This document shows, in pieces, positions 33,349-42,543 of a stretch of 64,000 bases of DNA. This DNA is from Elusimicrobiota bacterium (GTDB lineage Bacteria > Elusimicrobiota > Elusimicrobia > UBA1565 > UBA9628): NCBI GenBank assembly GCA_016209035.1, contig JACQWX010000001.1, positions 1 to 64,000 on the forward strand, in the 5' to 3' direction. Numbering within the stretch: position 1 is the stretch's first letter; every line of letters begins with the position of its first letter. The translations under genes were made by a program, and so were the position numbers. Below the pieces are notes generated by a model, which saw only the letters and a list, made by a program, of their open reading frames with translations, ran no database searches and was not told the origin of the DNA.

Positions 33349-33918
33349 CTAGACCGCGACCCTGCCTTCGACGCCCCGCGCGGCGGCGGTCCACCAGTCC
33401 TTCTTCCAGGACTTGTTCCACCAGGACCGCATGGGCACCATGGTCTCCGTGGCCCAGCCGGCCTTGTTGAGCTGGGCGACCTCGCCCCAGACCTTGTCCC
33501 AGGAAGACCCGCCGGCCCACATGAGGTAGTCCCAGTCGCCGGGGACGGAGGCTACGCTGGTCACCCAGTCCCATTTGGTCAGGCCTTTCATCTCGCCGTT
33601 GAGATGCGGCGAGCGCAGGAACACCCACGCCCCGACCGGCCACTCCCACCACCACTTCCCGTTCTTCATCCCCTTGTAGACGAAGTGGGTCGAGGTGGCG
33701 GTCACGCCCTTCATGCCCCTGATGTCGACGACCTTGTCGTAGAGGTCCTGCCAGGAGCCCGCGTCGACCCAGACCACGAGGCCCCAGTTCCCGGTCACCA
33801 TCCAGGCGCCGATCGTCTCGGGCCAGGACTGGACCTTGCGCCAGACGGTCTCGGCCGTCGCCCAATCCGCCTTGACCAACAGGTACGCCGACCGCTGGTC
33901 CCACTCATTCCATGCCAT
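33349..33918 (-). CDS. tryptophan-rich protein, tandem Lrp/AsnC-like effector domains
   Basis: 189 residues from ATG 33918 (AGGGAGG upstream; GTG 33924 is too close to it). The first half (AYLLVKADWATAETVWRKVQ, VTGNWGLVVWVDAGSWQDLY, IRGMKGVTATSTHFVYKG) follows the Lrp/AsnC ligand-binding (RAM) pattern. The second half repeats the layout (TSVASVPGDWDYLMWAGG, then SSWDKVWGEVAQLNKAGWATET). There is no HTH. Tryptophan is extremely frequent, more than a dozen and a half in all. It may be a sensor or binding protein built on a dimeric alpha/beta-barrel fold. Function unknown. Confidence 0.7.
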   Translation of the reverse strand: MAWNEWDQRSAYLLVKADWATAETVWRKVQSWPETIGAWMVTGNWGLVVWVDAGSWQDLYDKVVDIRGMKGVTATSTHFVYKGMKNGKWWWEWPVGAWVFLRSPHLNGEMKGLTKWDWVTSVASVPGDWDYLMWAGGSSWDKVWGEVAQLNKAGWATETMVPMRSWWNKSWKKDWWTAAARGVEGRVAV

Positions 33919-33999
33919 GTTCACGCCTCCCTAGTTCACGAGTGTACGCCTGCCGTCAGATTATGATAGCAATTCACAATATCCTATCATGTCAGGGAG

Positions 34000-35151
34000 A
34001 TGAGGAGCGACGCCGCAGCGCTGGTCTTGGCCGCCTTGCTGGCCGGCTGCGGCCACGCGCCTTCCGCGCCCCCTCCCGCGCCGCCGGACCTGTCCCGGGG
34101 ACAGGTACCCCGGCTCTACGGCCCCGAAGCCCTGCGCCAATCGCTCAACAGCCTGCTCGCCCGGCCTTTCGACGACACCGTGGCCGTCGAGGTCCTCTAC
34201 GCCACCAACAGGGCGCTCAAAGGCGACCCCGCGGAATGCGACGACGACGGGTTCGGCGTGGACCTCTCCACGGCCGCCAGCTACGGGCTCTGCCAGCTCA
34301 ACGTACCCAAGCGGCGCGGCGTCGGAGGCTTCGAGGTCGCGCCCAACCCCCGCGCCGACACCCACCGGTACTTCCGGACCCTGGCCCACGAGTCCCTCGA
34401 CGCGGCGGCCTTGGCCGAGCGCCTGGGCCGGCAGTCCGGCCGCGACCCCCTGGTCTTCGTCCACGGCTTCAACGTCAAGTTCCAGGAGGCCGTGCTGCGC
34501 GCCGCCCAGATCGGCTACGACCTCAAGTACCAAGGGCCCCTCGTGCTGTTCTCCTGGCCCGCGGGGTCGAGCGAGGGGATCCTTGAGTCCGCCCTGATCA
34601 CGCGCACCTACGACGTCAACCGCGGCAACGCGGCCAAGGCCGTCGAGCCCGCGGCGGAGTTCTTCAAGCTCCTGGCCGGCTCGTCGACCACCTTCCACGT
34701 CATGGTGCACTCCATGGGGCACCAGGTCGTCCTCCCGGCCCTGGCCAAGGCCGCCAAGGATTGGGACCGGCCGCGCATCGGGGAGCTCATCCTCAACGCC
34801 CCCGACATCCAGCTCAGGGACTTCCAGCGCCTCGTCCACAACCTGCGGAAGGCCGCGGAGCGCATCACGGTCTACTGCTCCTACAACGACAACGCCATCG
34901 CCGCCTCCGAGACCTACAACAAGAACCGCCGCCTCGGGGCCTGCGAGCGCGTCCCGGGAGTGGACGTCGTCAACGTCGGCGAGATCGACGCCCCGGCGCT
35001 CGGCATCGGAGGCCTGGGCCACGGCTACTACGCCTCGCGCCCCATCCTAACCGACATCCATCAGGTGCTGCTCGGCATCGAGGCCTCCAAGCGCCTCTTC
35101 ATCCGCCGCAGCGAGCCCAACAGCACGGAGGACTACTACCTGCGGCCGTAG
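34000..35151 (+). CDS. lipoprotein alpha/beta-hydrolase, DUF900 type
   Basis: 383 residues. The N-terminus is a lipoprotein signal (ALVLAALLAGCGHAPS; lipobox LAGC). The body matches the DUF900/COG4782 esterase-like group: EVLYATNRAL, LVFVHGFNVKFQEAVLRAAQ, LVLFSWPAGSSEG, and HVMVHSMGHQVVLPAL as the nucleophile elbow (HSMG). NAPDIQLRDFQ carries the likely acid. TATCAT (33985-33990) is 9 nt before the ATG. Outer- or inner-membrane anchored; substrate unknown. Confidence 0.85.
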   Translation: MRSDAAALVLAALLAGCGHAPSAPPPAPPDLSRGQVPRLYGPEALRQSLNSLLARPFDDTVAVEVLYATNRALKGDPAECDDDGFGVDLSTAASYGLCQLNVPKRRGVGGFEVAPNPRADTHRYFRTLAHESLDAAALAERLGRQSGRDPLVFVHGFNVKFQEAVLRAAQIGYDLKYQGPLVLFSWPAGSSEGILESALITRTYDVNRGNAAKAVEPAAEFFKLLAGSSTTFHVMVHSMGHQVVLPALAKAAKDWDRPRIGELILNAPDIQLRDFQRLVHNLRKAAERITVYCSYNDNAIAASETYNKNRRLGACERVPGVDVVNVGEIDAPALGIGGLGHGYYASRPILTDIHQVLLGIEASKRLFIRRSEPNSTEDYYLRP

Positions 35152-35241
35152 CGCCCCAGGACGCCCGTCCCGCCGCTCCCCGGCGACACCGGCGACCCCC
35201 GGGATGAAATTCGTCTCTGCGGGCAGGCGAGGCCCGATCGC

Positions 35242-35282
35242 TTGACGCTGGCCGCCGCAATTCATATACTTACCGGTAGGTA
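35242..35282 (+). promoter_or_regulatory. efflux-operon promoter with overlapping TetR-type operator
   Basis: TTGACG (35242-35247), 17-bp spacer, TATACT (35265-35270). The 16-bp near-palindrome TACTTACCGGTAGGTA (35267-35282) covers the end of the -10 box and the start site, with centre CCGG. This is the expected place for autorepression by the TetR part of the first gene. Confidence 0.75.
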
Positions 35283-35285
35283 GGT

Positions 35286-37205
35286 ATGAAATCCAGTCTC
35301 CCCGCCCGCAGCCCAAAGGCCGCCGACATGCGCACCCGCATCCTCAAGACCGCCATCAGGCTCTTCGCCGAGCGAGGCATCGACCGGGTCTCCATCCGGG
35401 AGCTCGTCGCCGAGCTCGGGGTCAGCAAGCCGGTGCTCTACTACTATTTCAAGGACAAGGAGGACCTCTGCCGCGAGGTCTTCCTCCGATACGCCCAAGA
35501 GGCCGGCAAGGTGCGCGAGGAAGCCGGGGCCATGGCCGCGGCTTCCTTCGAGGACCGGCTGGCCGCCGCGCTGGAGGGCCACCTGAGGTTCTTCAAGGCC
35601 AGGCCCTTGGCCGTCCAGTTCGCCATGCAGACCTTCACCTGCCCGGGGTCCAAGGGCGTGCGCCGGATCGTCGACGACTTCGCGGCCCGCCACCGGCGCG
35701 GGCTGCGCGACCTCCTGCGGGGCTGGGAGCGGAAAGGCGACCTGCGGGCCGGGACCTCCGACGACGTCCTGCATCTCCTCGACGGCGTCATCACCCACTT
35801 CGCCATGAGCCTCTACCGCGGCCGCGCCGCCGGCTTGGACGCCGGCCTGCCGAGGAGGCTCGCCAGGCTCATCTGCCGCGGCGCCCGAGCGGCCGGCAGG
35901 CTCGCCTGCATCGCCCTCGCCCTGACGGCGACGTGCGTGACCGCCGCGCGGGCCGAAGGTCCGCGGGACATCACCATCGAGGCTGCCGTGGAACTCGCGC
36001 TCCAGCGCAACACCTCCATCGTGATGGCCGAGAAGAACAAGGCGGTCTACGACGAGCGCGTCCGGCAGTACTACGCCAACGCCCTGCCGGACATCAGGGT
36101 CGGGGGGCAGTACTCCTACAACATCGAGAAGCCCTCGATGTTCATCGGCGGGGCCAAGGTCCCCTTCGGGGCGAACAACCAATACGCCGCGTCGGTCGAG
36201 GCCAGCCAGGTGCTCTGGTCCGGCGGCAAGGTGAGCCTCGGCGTGCGCATGGCCAAGCTCTTCTCCCAGACCGGCTCCGAGAAGGTGCGCGAGGCCCGCT
36301 CAGGGGTCAAGAAGGCGGTCCGCCAGCTCTACTACAGCATCCTCCTGGCCTCGGCCACGGTGGACATCCAGCGCGAATCCCTCGCCACGGCCCAGAGCCA
36401 CCTGGCCACCATCGAGGCCAAGTTCAAACAGGGCATCGCCAGCGACCTCGCCGTGCTCAGGCAGAAGGTCGAGGTCGCCAACACCGAGCCCTCCCTCACC
36501 AAGGCCCGCAACCTCTACGAGAAGGGAACGCTCCAGCTCAACAACCTCCTGGGCATCGACCCGGAGGAGACCCTGCGAGCAGTCGGGACCCTCCAGTGCC
36601 CATCCGGGGGCGGCAGCGGCCCGTCCGCCGACCTCGCGGCGCGCTACGCGACGGCGCTCTCCAACAGGCCCGAGGTCCGGGAAGCCAGGCAGCAATACGA
36701 CCTCGCCCAGGAGAAGGTCAAGCTGGAGAGGTCGTTCCACTATCCGGACCTCTACGGCTTCTGGAACCGTCAGTTCCAGGGCCAGGACGACCGCGGCTGG
36801 CCCGACGACAGCCGTCGGACCTGGAGCATGGCCGCCGGGGTCAAGCTCTCCATCCCGGTCTTCAGCGGCCTGGAGACGGTCTCCAAGGTCAAGGCTGCCG
36901 GGCTCGAAGCCGAGCAGGCCCTCGAGGTCCTGGTCGAGACGCAGCGCCGAGTCAAGATCGAGGTGAAGGGAGCCTGGCTCGACCTCCAGGAGGCCTCGGA
37001 GAGGGTCCGGTCCCAGGCTCAGGCGGTGGGCTCTGCGGCCAAGGCCCTGGCCGCGACCGAGATGCGGTTCAAGGAGGGCCTGGCCGGCCAGCTCGAGCTC
37101 AACGACGTGACCCTGGCGCTCAACACCTCGCGCATGATCCACGCGCAGGCCATGCACGACGCCTGCACGGCGTTCGCCGAGCTGCAGTGGGCGGCGGGGG
37201 AATGA
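35286..37205 (+). CDS. TetR repressor fused to TolC-type outer-membrane efflux protein
   Basis: One uninterrupted 639-residue frame. Residues 1-190 are a full TetR: RILKTAIRLFAERGIDRVSI and GVSKPVLYYYFKDKEDL form the HTH, followed by the helical ligand domain. From about 185 to 222 there is a signal-peptide-like segment (Arg-rich, then LACIALALTATCVTAARAEG). Residues 225-639 are a TolC/OEP protein with two alpha-hairpin repeats (ITIEAAVELALQRNTSIVMA and LGVRMAKLF; LSNRPEVREARQQYDLAQEK). TTG 35835 or ATG 35805 could start TolC separately. HlyD and RND genes follow. Confidence 0.85.
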   Translation: MKSSLPARSPKAADMRTRILKTAIRLFAERGIDRVSIRELVAELGVSKPVLYYYFKDKEDLCREVFLRYAQEAGKVREEAGAMAAASFEDRLAAALEGHLRFFKARPLAVQFAMQTFTCPGSKGVRRIVDDFAARHRRGLRDLLRGWERKGDLRAGTSDDVLHLLDGVITHFAMSLYRGRAAGLDAGLPRRLARLICRGARAAGRLACIALALTATCVTAARAEGPRDITIEAAVELALQRNTSIVMAEKNKAVYDERVRQYYANALPDIRVGGQYSYNIEKPSMFIGGAKVPFGANNQYAASVEASQVLWSGGKVSLGVRMAKLFSQTGSEKVREARSGVKKAVRQLYYSILLASATVDIQRESLATAQSHLATIEAKFKQGIASDLAVLRQKVEVANTEPSLTKARNLYEKGTLQLNNLLGIDPEETLRAVGTLQCPSGGGSGPSADLAARYATALSNRPEVREARQQYDLAQEKVKLERSFHYPDLYGFWNRQFQGQDDRGWPDDSRRTWSMAAGVKLSIPVFSGLETVSKVKAAGLEAEQALEVLVETQRRVKIEVKGAWLDLQEASERVRSQAQAVGSAAKALAATEMRFKEGLAGQLELNDVTLALNTSRMIHAQAMHDACTAFAELQWAAGE

Positions 37206-37239
37206 GGTCATCGAGGACATCGATGAGGAAGGTTCGACC

Positions 37240-38145
37240 ATGAAGATGCCGACTTGGAAACTGATCCTGACGGCGGCCCTGATCGTGGGCTGCGCCGTAC
37301 TGATCCAAAGACACCGCAGCCGGACCAGGGAGCTCGCGCGCCTGGCCGCCATCGACTCGGAGACCTTCCTCGTCCGGACCGAGAAGGCCCAGGTCCGCGA
37401 CATCGAGGAGAAGCTCGTGCTCGTCGGCACGGTCAAGGCCCTCGAGGAGGCCGTGCTCTTCCCCCGGGTGGACGGCAAGCTCCGCAAGAACCTGGTCGCG
37501 GAGGGCCAGCCGGTCCTCCGCGACCAGGCCGTGGCCATGGTGGAGCGCGACGAGGTCGGGGTCGTCTACGAGCCGGCGCCGGTCCCCTCCACCATCGACG
37601 GCGTGGTCGGCAAGACCTACCAGGACCCGGGCGCCAACGTGACCCCCCAGACCCCGATCGCGCTCGTGGTCAACCAGTCCCAGGTCCGCGTCAAGGTCGA
37701 CCTGCCCGAGCGCTACCTTGGGCTGATCGCGGCCGGCCAGGCCGCGCACCTCTCCGTGGACGCCTACCAGGGCCGCAGGTTCAACGGGAAGGTATTCCGT
37801 GTCAGCCCGGTGGTGGACCCGGCCAGCCGCAGCGCCGCCATCGAGGTCCTGGCCGGCAACGCCGACGGCAGGCTCAAGTCCGGCATGTTCGCGGTTGTCG
37901 AGCTCGTGGTCGGCAAGAGGGCCTCGGCCCTCTCGGTCTCCGCGGACTCGGTCCAGAGCGACGGCCGAAACGCCTCCGTCGTGTTCCTCGCGGAGGGCGC
38001 CAAGGCCGCGGCCCGGCCCGTGACCGTGGGCGTCAAGACCCCGGAATACGCGGAGATACTGCGGGGCATCAAGCCGGGGGACCTGATCATCAGCTCCGGG
38101 CTCTACGGCTTGAAGGACGGGAGCAAGATCGAGGTCATCGAGTGA
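37240..38145 (+). CDS. RND membrane-fusion (HlyD/AcrA) protein
   Basis: 301 residues from ATG 37240 (GAGGAAGG upstream), with an N-terminal anchor helix (KLILTAALIVGCAVLI). Barrel-sandwich halves are visible (VGTVKALEEAVLFPRVDGKL and PVPSTIDGVVGKTYQDPGANV), then the beta-barrel domain (VRVKVDLPERYLGLI, ASRSAAIEVLAGNADGRLKSG) and a membrane-proximal end. The alpha-hairpin is very short. It links the RND pump to the TolC-like partner. Its stop overlaps the RND start (GTGA). Confidence 0.92.
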   Translation: MKMPTWKLILTAALIVGCAVLIQRHRSRTRELARLAAIDSETFLVRTEKAQVRDIEEKLVLVGTVKALEEAVLFPRVDGKLRKNLVAEGQPVLRDQAVAMVERDEVGVVYEPAPVPSTIDGVVGKTYQDPGANVTPQTPIALVVNQSQVRVKVDLPERYLGLIAAGQAAHLSVDAYQGRRFNGKVFRVSPVVDPASRSAAIEVLAGNADGRLKSGMFAVVELVVGKRASALSVSADSVQSDGRNASVVFLAEGAKAAARPVTVGVKTPEYAEILRGIKPGDLIISSGLYGLKDGSKIEVIE

Positions 38146-41100
38146 AGATCGTCGAAGTCTGCATCCGGCGGCCGGTCTTCACGGTCATGATGATCTCCGC
38201 CATCATCGTGCTCGGAGCCTTCTCCTACCCCAGGCTCGGCATCGACCTCTTCCCGAACATCGATTTCCCCTTCATCCTGGTCCAGACGACCTTGAAGGGC
38301 GCGAGCCCCGAGGAGGTCGAGACCTCCATCACCAAGCCCATCGAGGAGGCGGTCAACACCATCGAGGGCATCGAGGACCTCAACTCCACCAGCTTCGAGG
38401 GCTTCTCCCAGCTCTTCATCAAGTTCGACCTCGAGAAGAACGTCGACGTCGCCGCCCAGGACGTGCGCGACAAGATCTCCGGAATCACCCGCAACCTCCC
38501 TCAAGGCACGGACCCGCCGGTCGTGGCCAAGTTCGACATCGGCTCCATCCCGGTCATGAACATCGCCGTCTACGGCGACATGGACCTCATCGAGCTCACC
38601 CATGTCGCCCGCAAGAGGATCAAGGAGAACATCGAGACGGTGCGGGGAGTCGGGGCCGTGGACGTCGCCGGCGGCCGGGAGCGCGAGATCCACATCGTGG
38701 TCAACCCCCTCAAGCTCTCGGCGCTGGGCATCGCCATCAAGGACGTCAAGGACGCCATCGTCCAGCAGAACATCGAGATCCCGGGCGGCAGGGTCGAGGA
38801 GGTCAACAAGGAATACGTGCTCCGGACCCTGGGACGGATCGCGGACGTGGCCGACTTCAACAAGATCGCGGTCGCCCGCCGCAACGGCGTGTCGGTGCGG
38901 ATCTCCGACGTCGGCCGGGTGGAGGACACCGGCCAGGAGGTGCGCAGCATCGCCTTCTTGAACGGCCGGCCCTGCGTGTCGCTGGTGGTGCGCAAGCAGT
39001 CGGGAACCAACACGGTCGCCCTCATCGACGGCGTCAAGGCTAGGCTCAAGGAGATCGTCCCCCTCCTGCCCCCGGGCGTCAAGACCAAGGTGGTGGGCGA
39101 CCAGTCCGAGTTCATCAAGGGCTCGGTGAGGACCGTGGAGGAGCACCTTATCCTGGGGGCGCTGCTCGCGGCCCTCATGGTGCTGCTCTTCATGGGAGAC
39201 CTGCGCTCGACTTTGGTCGCGGCCGTGGCCATCCCCACCTCCATCATCGGCACCTTCACGCTCATGGAGATGGCGGGGTTCACCCTGAACAACATGACGC
39301 TCCTCGGCCTGACCATCGCGGTCGGGGTCGTCATCGACGACGCCATCGTGGTGCTGGAGAACGTCTTCCGGCACATGGAGGAGCTCAAGAAGCCCCCCGC
39401 GCAGGCCGCGCTCGAGGGCACGACCGAGATCGGCCTGGCCGTCATGGCCACGAGCTTCTCGCTCCTGGTCATCTTCATCCCCCTGGCCTACATGGAGGGC
39501 ATCGTGGGCCGGTTCATCAAGAGCTACGGCCTCACCATCGCCTTCGCCGTCAGCATCAGCCTCTTCGTGGCCTTCACCCTCACCCCGGCCATGAGCGCCC
39601 ATTTCCTCAAGCCCCACCCCAAGCGCAACCGCTTGAACGATATCTCGGACGCCTTGAACGACTTCCTGGCGCGCTGGTACACCGCCGCCCTGGAATGGGC
39701 CATGGCCCACCGCAAGACCATGGTGGCCGTCTCCGTCGCCATCATGCTCTCCACCGTGCCGCTCCTCACGCTCATCGGCAAGGACTTCCTCCCGCAGGAC
39801 GACACCTCCAAGTTCACGGTCGAGCTCAAGGCTCCGGAGGGATCGAGCATCGCGTCGATGAGGCGGCTCATCGAGCAGGTCGAGAAGGAGGTGCGGCGCC
39901 TGCCCCATGTCCTCGACGTCCTCTCGTCGGTCGGCCAGAGCGAGGGCCACGAGATCCGCGGCTCCAACGAAGCCTCCATCCTCGTCGAGCTCGAGGGCAT
40001 CGGCAAGCGGGCCCTGAACCAGGACGCCATCATCGAGACGGCCAGGCGCATGTTCGCCAAGTACACGACCCTGAGGACCGCGGTCAAGCCCGTCGGAGGG
40101 TTCGGGGGAGGCAAGGAAGGCGACATGGACTTCGTGATCGCCGGCCCTGACCTGGGCAAGCTCAAGGAGTACGCGGACGCCGTCGCCGCCTCCATCAGAA
40201 AGGAGAAGGGCATCGTGGACGTGGACATCAGCCTCTCCTACGCCAAGCCCGAACTGCGCGTCATCATCGACCGCGACCGCGCCCACGACCTGGGGGTCAA
40301 GGTCGAGGACATCGCCATGTCGCTGAGGACCATGGTGGGCGGCGAGGAAGACATCACCAAGTACAAAGACGCAGGCGACCTCTACCAGGTCCGCCTGCGC
40401 GCCGACCAGAGCTACCGCGACCGCGTCGAGACCATCTCGGCCCTCATGGTGCCGACCAGCCCTGGCAAGGTGGTCCGGCTCGACAGCGTGGCCAGCGTGG
40501 CGCCGGGCATGGGCCCCACCCAGATCGACCGCTACAGCCGCCAGCGGCAGGTCACGGTCCGGGCGAACATGGCGGGCAAGCCCGTGGGCTTCGCCATCGA
40601 CAAGGCCAAGGCCGCCTTCAGGAAGCTCGGCGCCCCTCCCGACTACAGGACCGACCTCGTCGGCCGCGCCAAGGAGCTCGGCAACATGCTCCATGGGTTC
40701 CTGATGGCCTTCCTACTCTCCTTCATCTTCATCTACATGGTGCTGGCCAGCCAGTTCGAGAGCTTCGCCCACCCCATCACCATCATGGTGGCCCTGCCGC
40801 TCACCGTCCCCTTCGCCCTGCTGTCCTTGTTCATGGTGGGAGAGAACCTGGCCATCTTCAGCATCATGGGCCTATTCATGCTTGTGGGCATCGTGAAGAA
40901 GAACGCCATCCTGCAGGTCGACTACACCAACACCTTGAGGACAAAAGGCATGGAGCGCAACCTCGCCATCATCCAGGCCAACCAGACGAGACTCCGGCCC
41001 ATCCTGATGACGACAACCACGCTGGTGGCCGGCATGCTCCCCGTGGCCCTGGGCGGCGGCGCGGGCTCGGGGACCCGGCGCACCATGGCCGTGGTCATCA

Positions 41101-41225
41101 TCGGCGGGCAGCTGCTATCGCTCCTCATCACCCTGCTGATGACGCCCGTGACCTACTCGCTCATGGACGACCTGCAAGGGTGGCTGCGCTCGAAGTTCTC
41201 ACCCTCCGAACCCCAAAAGCGATAG
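38142..41225 (+). CDS. RND efflux transporter, AcrB/HAE1 type
   Basis: 1027 residues from GTG 38142. It has the RND plan: TM1 (RRPVFTVMMISAIIVLGAFSY), first porter loop (LGIDLFPNIDFPFILVQTT), TM2-6 with GVVIDDAIVVLENVFRHMEE carrying the TM4 Asp pair, second loop, and TM8-12 (FSIMGLFMLVGIVKKNAILQ). The length and Asp residues mark a proton-driven efflux pump of hydrophobic compounds; RND metal pumps differ in TM4. Operon with TetR-TolC and HlyD. Substrate unknown. Confidence 0.95.
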   Translation: MKIVEVCIRRPVFTVMMISAIIVLGAFSYPRLGIDLFPNIDFPFILVQTTLKGASPEEVETSITKPIEEAVNTIEGIEDLNSTSFEGFSQLFIKFDLEKNVDVAAQDVRDKISGITRNLPQGTDPPVVAKFDIGSIPVMNIAVYGDMDLIELTHVARKRIKENIETVRGVGAVDVAGGREREIHIVVNPLKLSALGIAIKDVKDAIVQQNIEIPGGRVEEVNKEYVLRTLGRIADVADFNKIAVARRNGVSVRISDVGRVEDTGQEVRSIAFLNGRPCVSLVVRKQSGTNTVALIDGVKARLKEIVPLLPPGVKTKVVGDQSEFIKGSVRTVEEHLILGALLAALMVLLFMGDLRSTLVAAVAIPTSIIGTFTLMEMAGFTLNNMTLLGLTIAVGVVIDDAIVVLENVFRHMEELKKPPAQAALEGTTEIGLAVMATSFSLLVIFIPLAYMEGIVGRFIKSYGLTIAFAVSISLFVAFTLTPAMSAHFLKPHPKRNRLNDISDALNDFLARWYTAALEWAMAHRKTMVAVSVAIMLSTVPLLTLIGKDFLPQDDTSKFTVELKAPEGSSIASMRRLIEQVEKEVRRLPHVLDVLSSVGQSEGHEIRGSNEASILVELEGIGKRALNQDAIIETARRMFAKYTTLRTAVKPVGGFGGGKEGDMDFVIAGPDLGKLKEYADAVAASIRKEKGIVDVDISLSYAKPELRVIIDRDRAHDLGVKVEDIAMSLRTMVGGEEDITKYKDAGDLYQVRLRADQSYRDRVETISALMVPTSPGKVVRLDSVASVAPGMGPTQIDRYSRQRQVTVRANMAGKPVGFAIDKAKAAFRKLGAPPDYRTDLVGRAKELGNMLHGFLMAFLLSFIFIYMVLASQFESFAHPITIMVALPLTVPFALLSLFMVGENLAIFSIMGLFMLVGIVKKNAILQVDYTNTLRTKGMERNLAIIQANQTRLRPILMTTTTLVAGMLPVALGGGAGSGTRRTMAVVIIGGQLLSLLITLLMTPVTYSLMDDLQGWLRSKFSPSEPQKR

Positions 41226-41238
41226 AATAGCCCCGGCC

Positions 41239-42525
41239 GTGGAATCCCGACAACCGCCGACCTGGCTCCTCGTCTTCACCCGCCGCAAGATGGCCGGGCT
41301 CCTGGCCCTCGGCTTCTCGGCGGGCCTGCCCCTTCTGCTGACCAGCAAGACCCTGCAGGCCTGGATGACCATCGAGGGCGTGGACTTGAAGACCATCGGC
41401 TTGTTCAGCCTGGTGGGCCTGCCCTACTCGCTCAAGTTCCTCTGGTCCCCCTTCCTCGACCGCTACCTGCCGCCCTTCCTCGGCCGCAGGCGAGGGTGGA
41501 TCGCCCTGGCCCAGGTGGGCTTGGCCCTGGCGATCTTCCTCATGTCCCTCTGCAGCCCCACGCAGGGCATCGAACGGCTGGCGTTCTTCGCCATCCTGGT
41601 AGCCTTCCTGAGCGCGAGCCAGGACATCGCCGTGGACGCCTACCGCGCGGACGTCCTGGAATCGCGCGAGATGGGGGCGGGCGCCGCCATCTACGTCCTC
41701 GGCTATCGTGTCGCCATGCTGGCCGCGGGTTCCGCGGCCCTCATCCTGGCGGACCACCTGCCCTGGGCCTGGGTCTACCGGCTGGCGGCGCTCACCATGC
41801 TGGCCGTGGTCGCGGCCAGCGCCCTAGCACCGGAGCCCGCCTACCGGGAGCGCCCCCCCGAGACCCTCTCCGCCGCCGTGATCGAGCCCTTCGCCGACTT
41901 CTTCAAAAGGTCGGGCTGGCAGGGCGCCGCGATCCTGGGCTTCATCGTCATCTATAAGTTCGGCGACTACCTGATCTCGAACATGACGACGCCGTTCCTT
42001 CTAAAGACCGGCTTCACCCAGACCGATGTGGGCGCCATCCAGGGAGGCGTCGGGCTCCTGGCCACCATCGTGGGCGCCCTGGCCGGAGGCGCCATGGTCA
42101 ACCGCCTGGGCATTAACCGCTCCCTGTGGGTCTTCGGGTTCCTCCAGGCCGCGAGCAACCTGACCTACTACTCCCTCTCGCTCTTTCCCGCCTACTGGTG
42201 GATGGTGGGGACCATCGTGATCGAGAACCTCTGCGGCGGCCTGGTCACGGCCGGGTTCGTCGCCTTCATGATGTGCCTGTGCAGCCCGCGGTACTCCGCG
42301 ACCCAGTACGCCCTCCTCACGAGCCTCATGGCCTTGAGCCGCGACATCCTGGTCTCGCCCGCCGGAGCCATCGCCCAGGCCACGGGCTGGCCGAGCTTCT
42401 TCCTCATCACCATCGCGGCGGCCGTGCCCGGCATGGCGCTCATCCCCGTGTTCGCCCCCTGGAACAAAGACGAGCCCCTGGGCGCCGCCCCGCACGAGGG
42501 CGCCGGCCAAGCCGCAAGCTCCTAG
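41239..42525 (+). CDS. ampG: AmpG-type muropeptide permease (MFS)
   Basis: 428 residues with 12 or more membrane segments. GLPYSLKFLWSPFLDRYLPP and GRRRGWIALAQ, then ASQDIAVDAYRAD and LLTSLMALSRDI are AmpG landmarks (the SQDIxxDAY motif is diagnostic). It imports anhydro-muropeptides for peptidoglycan recycling. GTG 41239 follows TAGAAT (41223-41228) by 10 nt, only 13 bp after the RND stop, so it may be read from its own promoter as well as with the efflux operon. Confidence 0.9.
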   Translation: MESRQPPTWLLVFTRRKMAGLLALGFSAGLPLLLTSKTLQAWMTIEGVDLKTIGLFSLVGLPYSLKFLWSPFLDRYLPPFLGRRRGWIALAQVGLALAIFLMSLCSPTQGIERLAFFAILVAFLSASQDIAVDAYRADVLESREMGAGAAIYVLGYRVAMLAAGSAALILADHLPWAWVYRLAALTMLAVVAASALAPEPAYRERPPETLSAAVIEPFADFFKRSGWQGAAILGFIVIYKFGDYLISNMTTPFLLKTGFTQTDVGAIQGGVGLLATIVGALAGGAMVNRLGINRSLWVFGFLQAASNLTYYSLSLFPAYWWMVGTIVIENLCGGLVTAGFVAFMMCLCSPRYSATQYALLTSLMALSRDILVSPAGAIAQATGWPSFFLITIAAAVPGMALIPVFAPWNKDEPLGAAPHEGAGQAASS

Positions 42526-42543
42526 CCCGAGGCCGTCGTTCCG

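Noticed and set aside
38103..40694. 863-codon minus-strand frame
   Set aside because: Antisense of the RND pump, His/Asp/Val-rich shadow.
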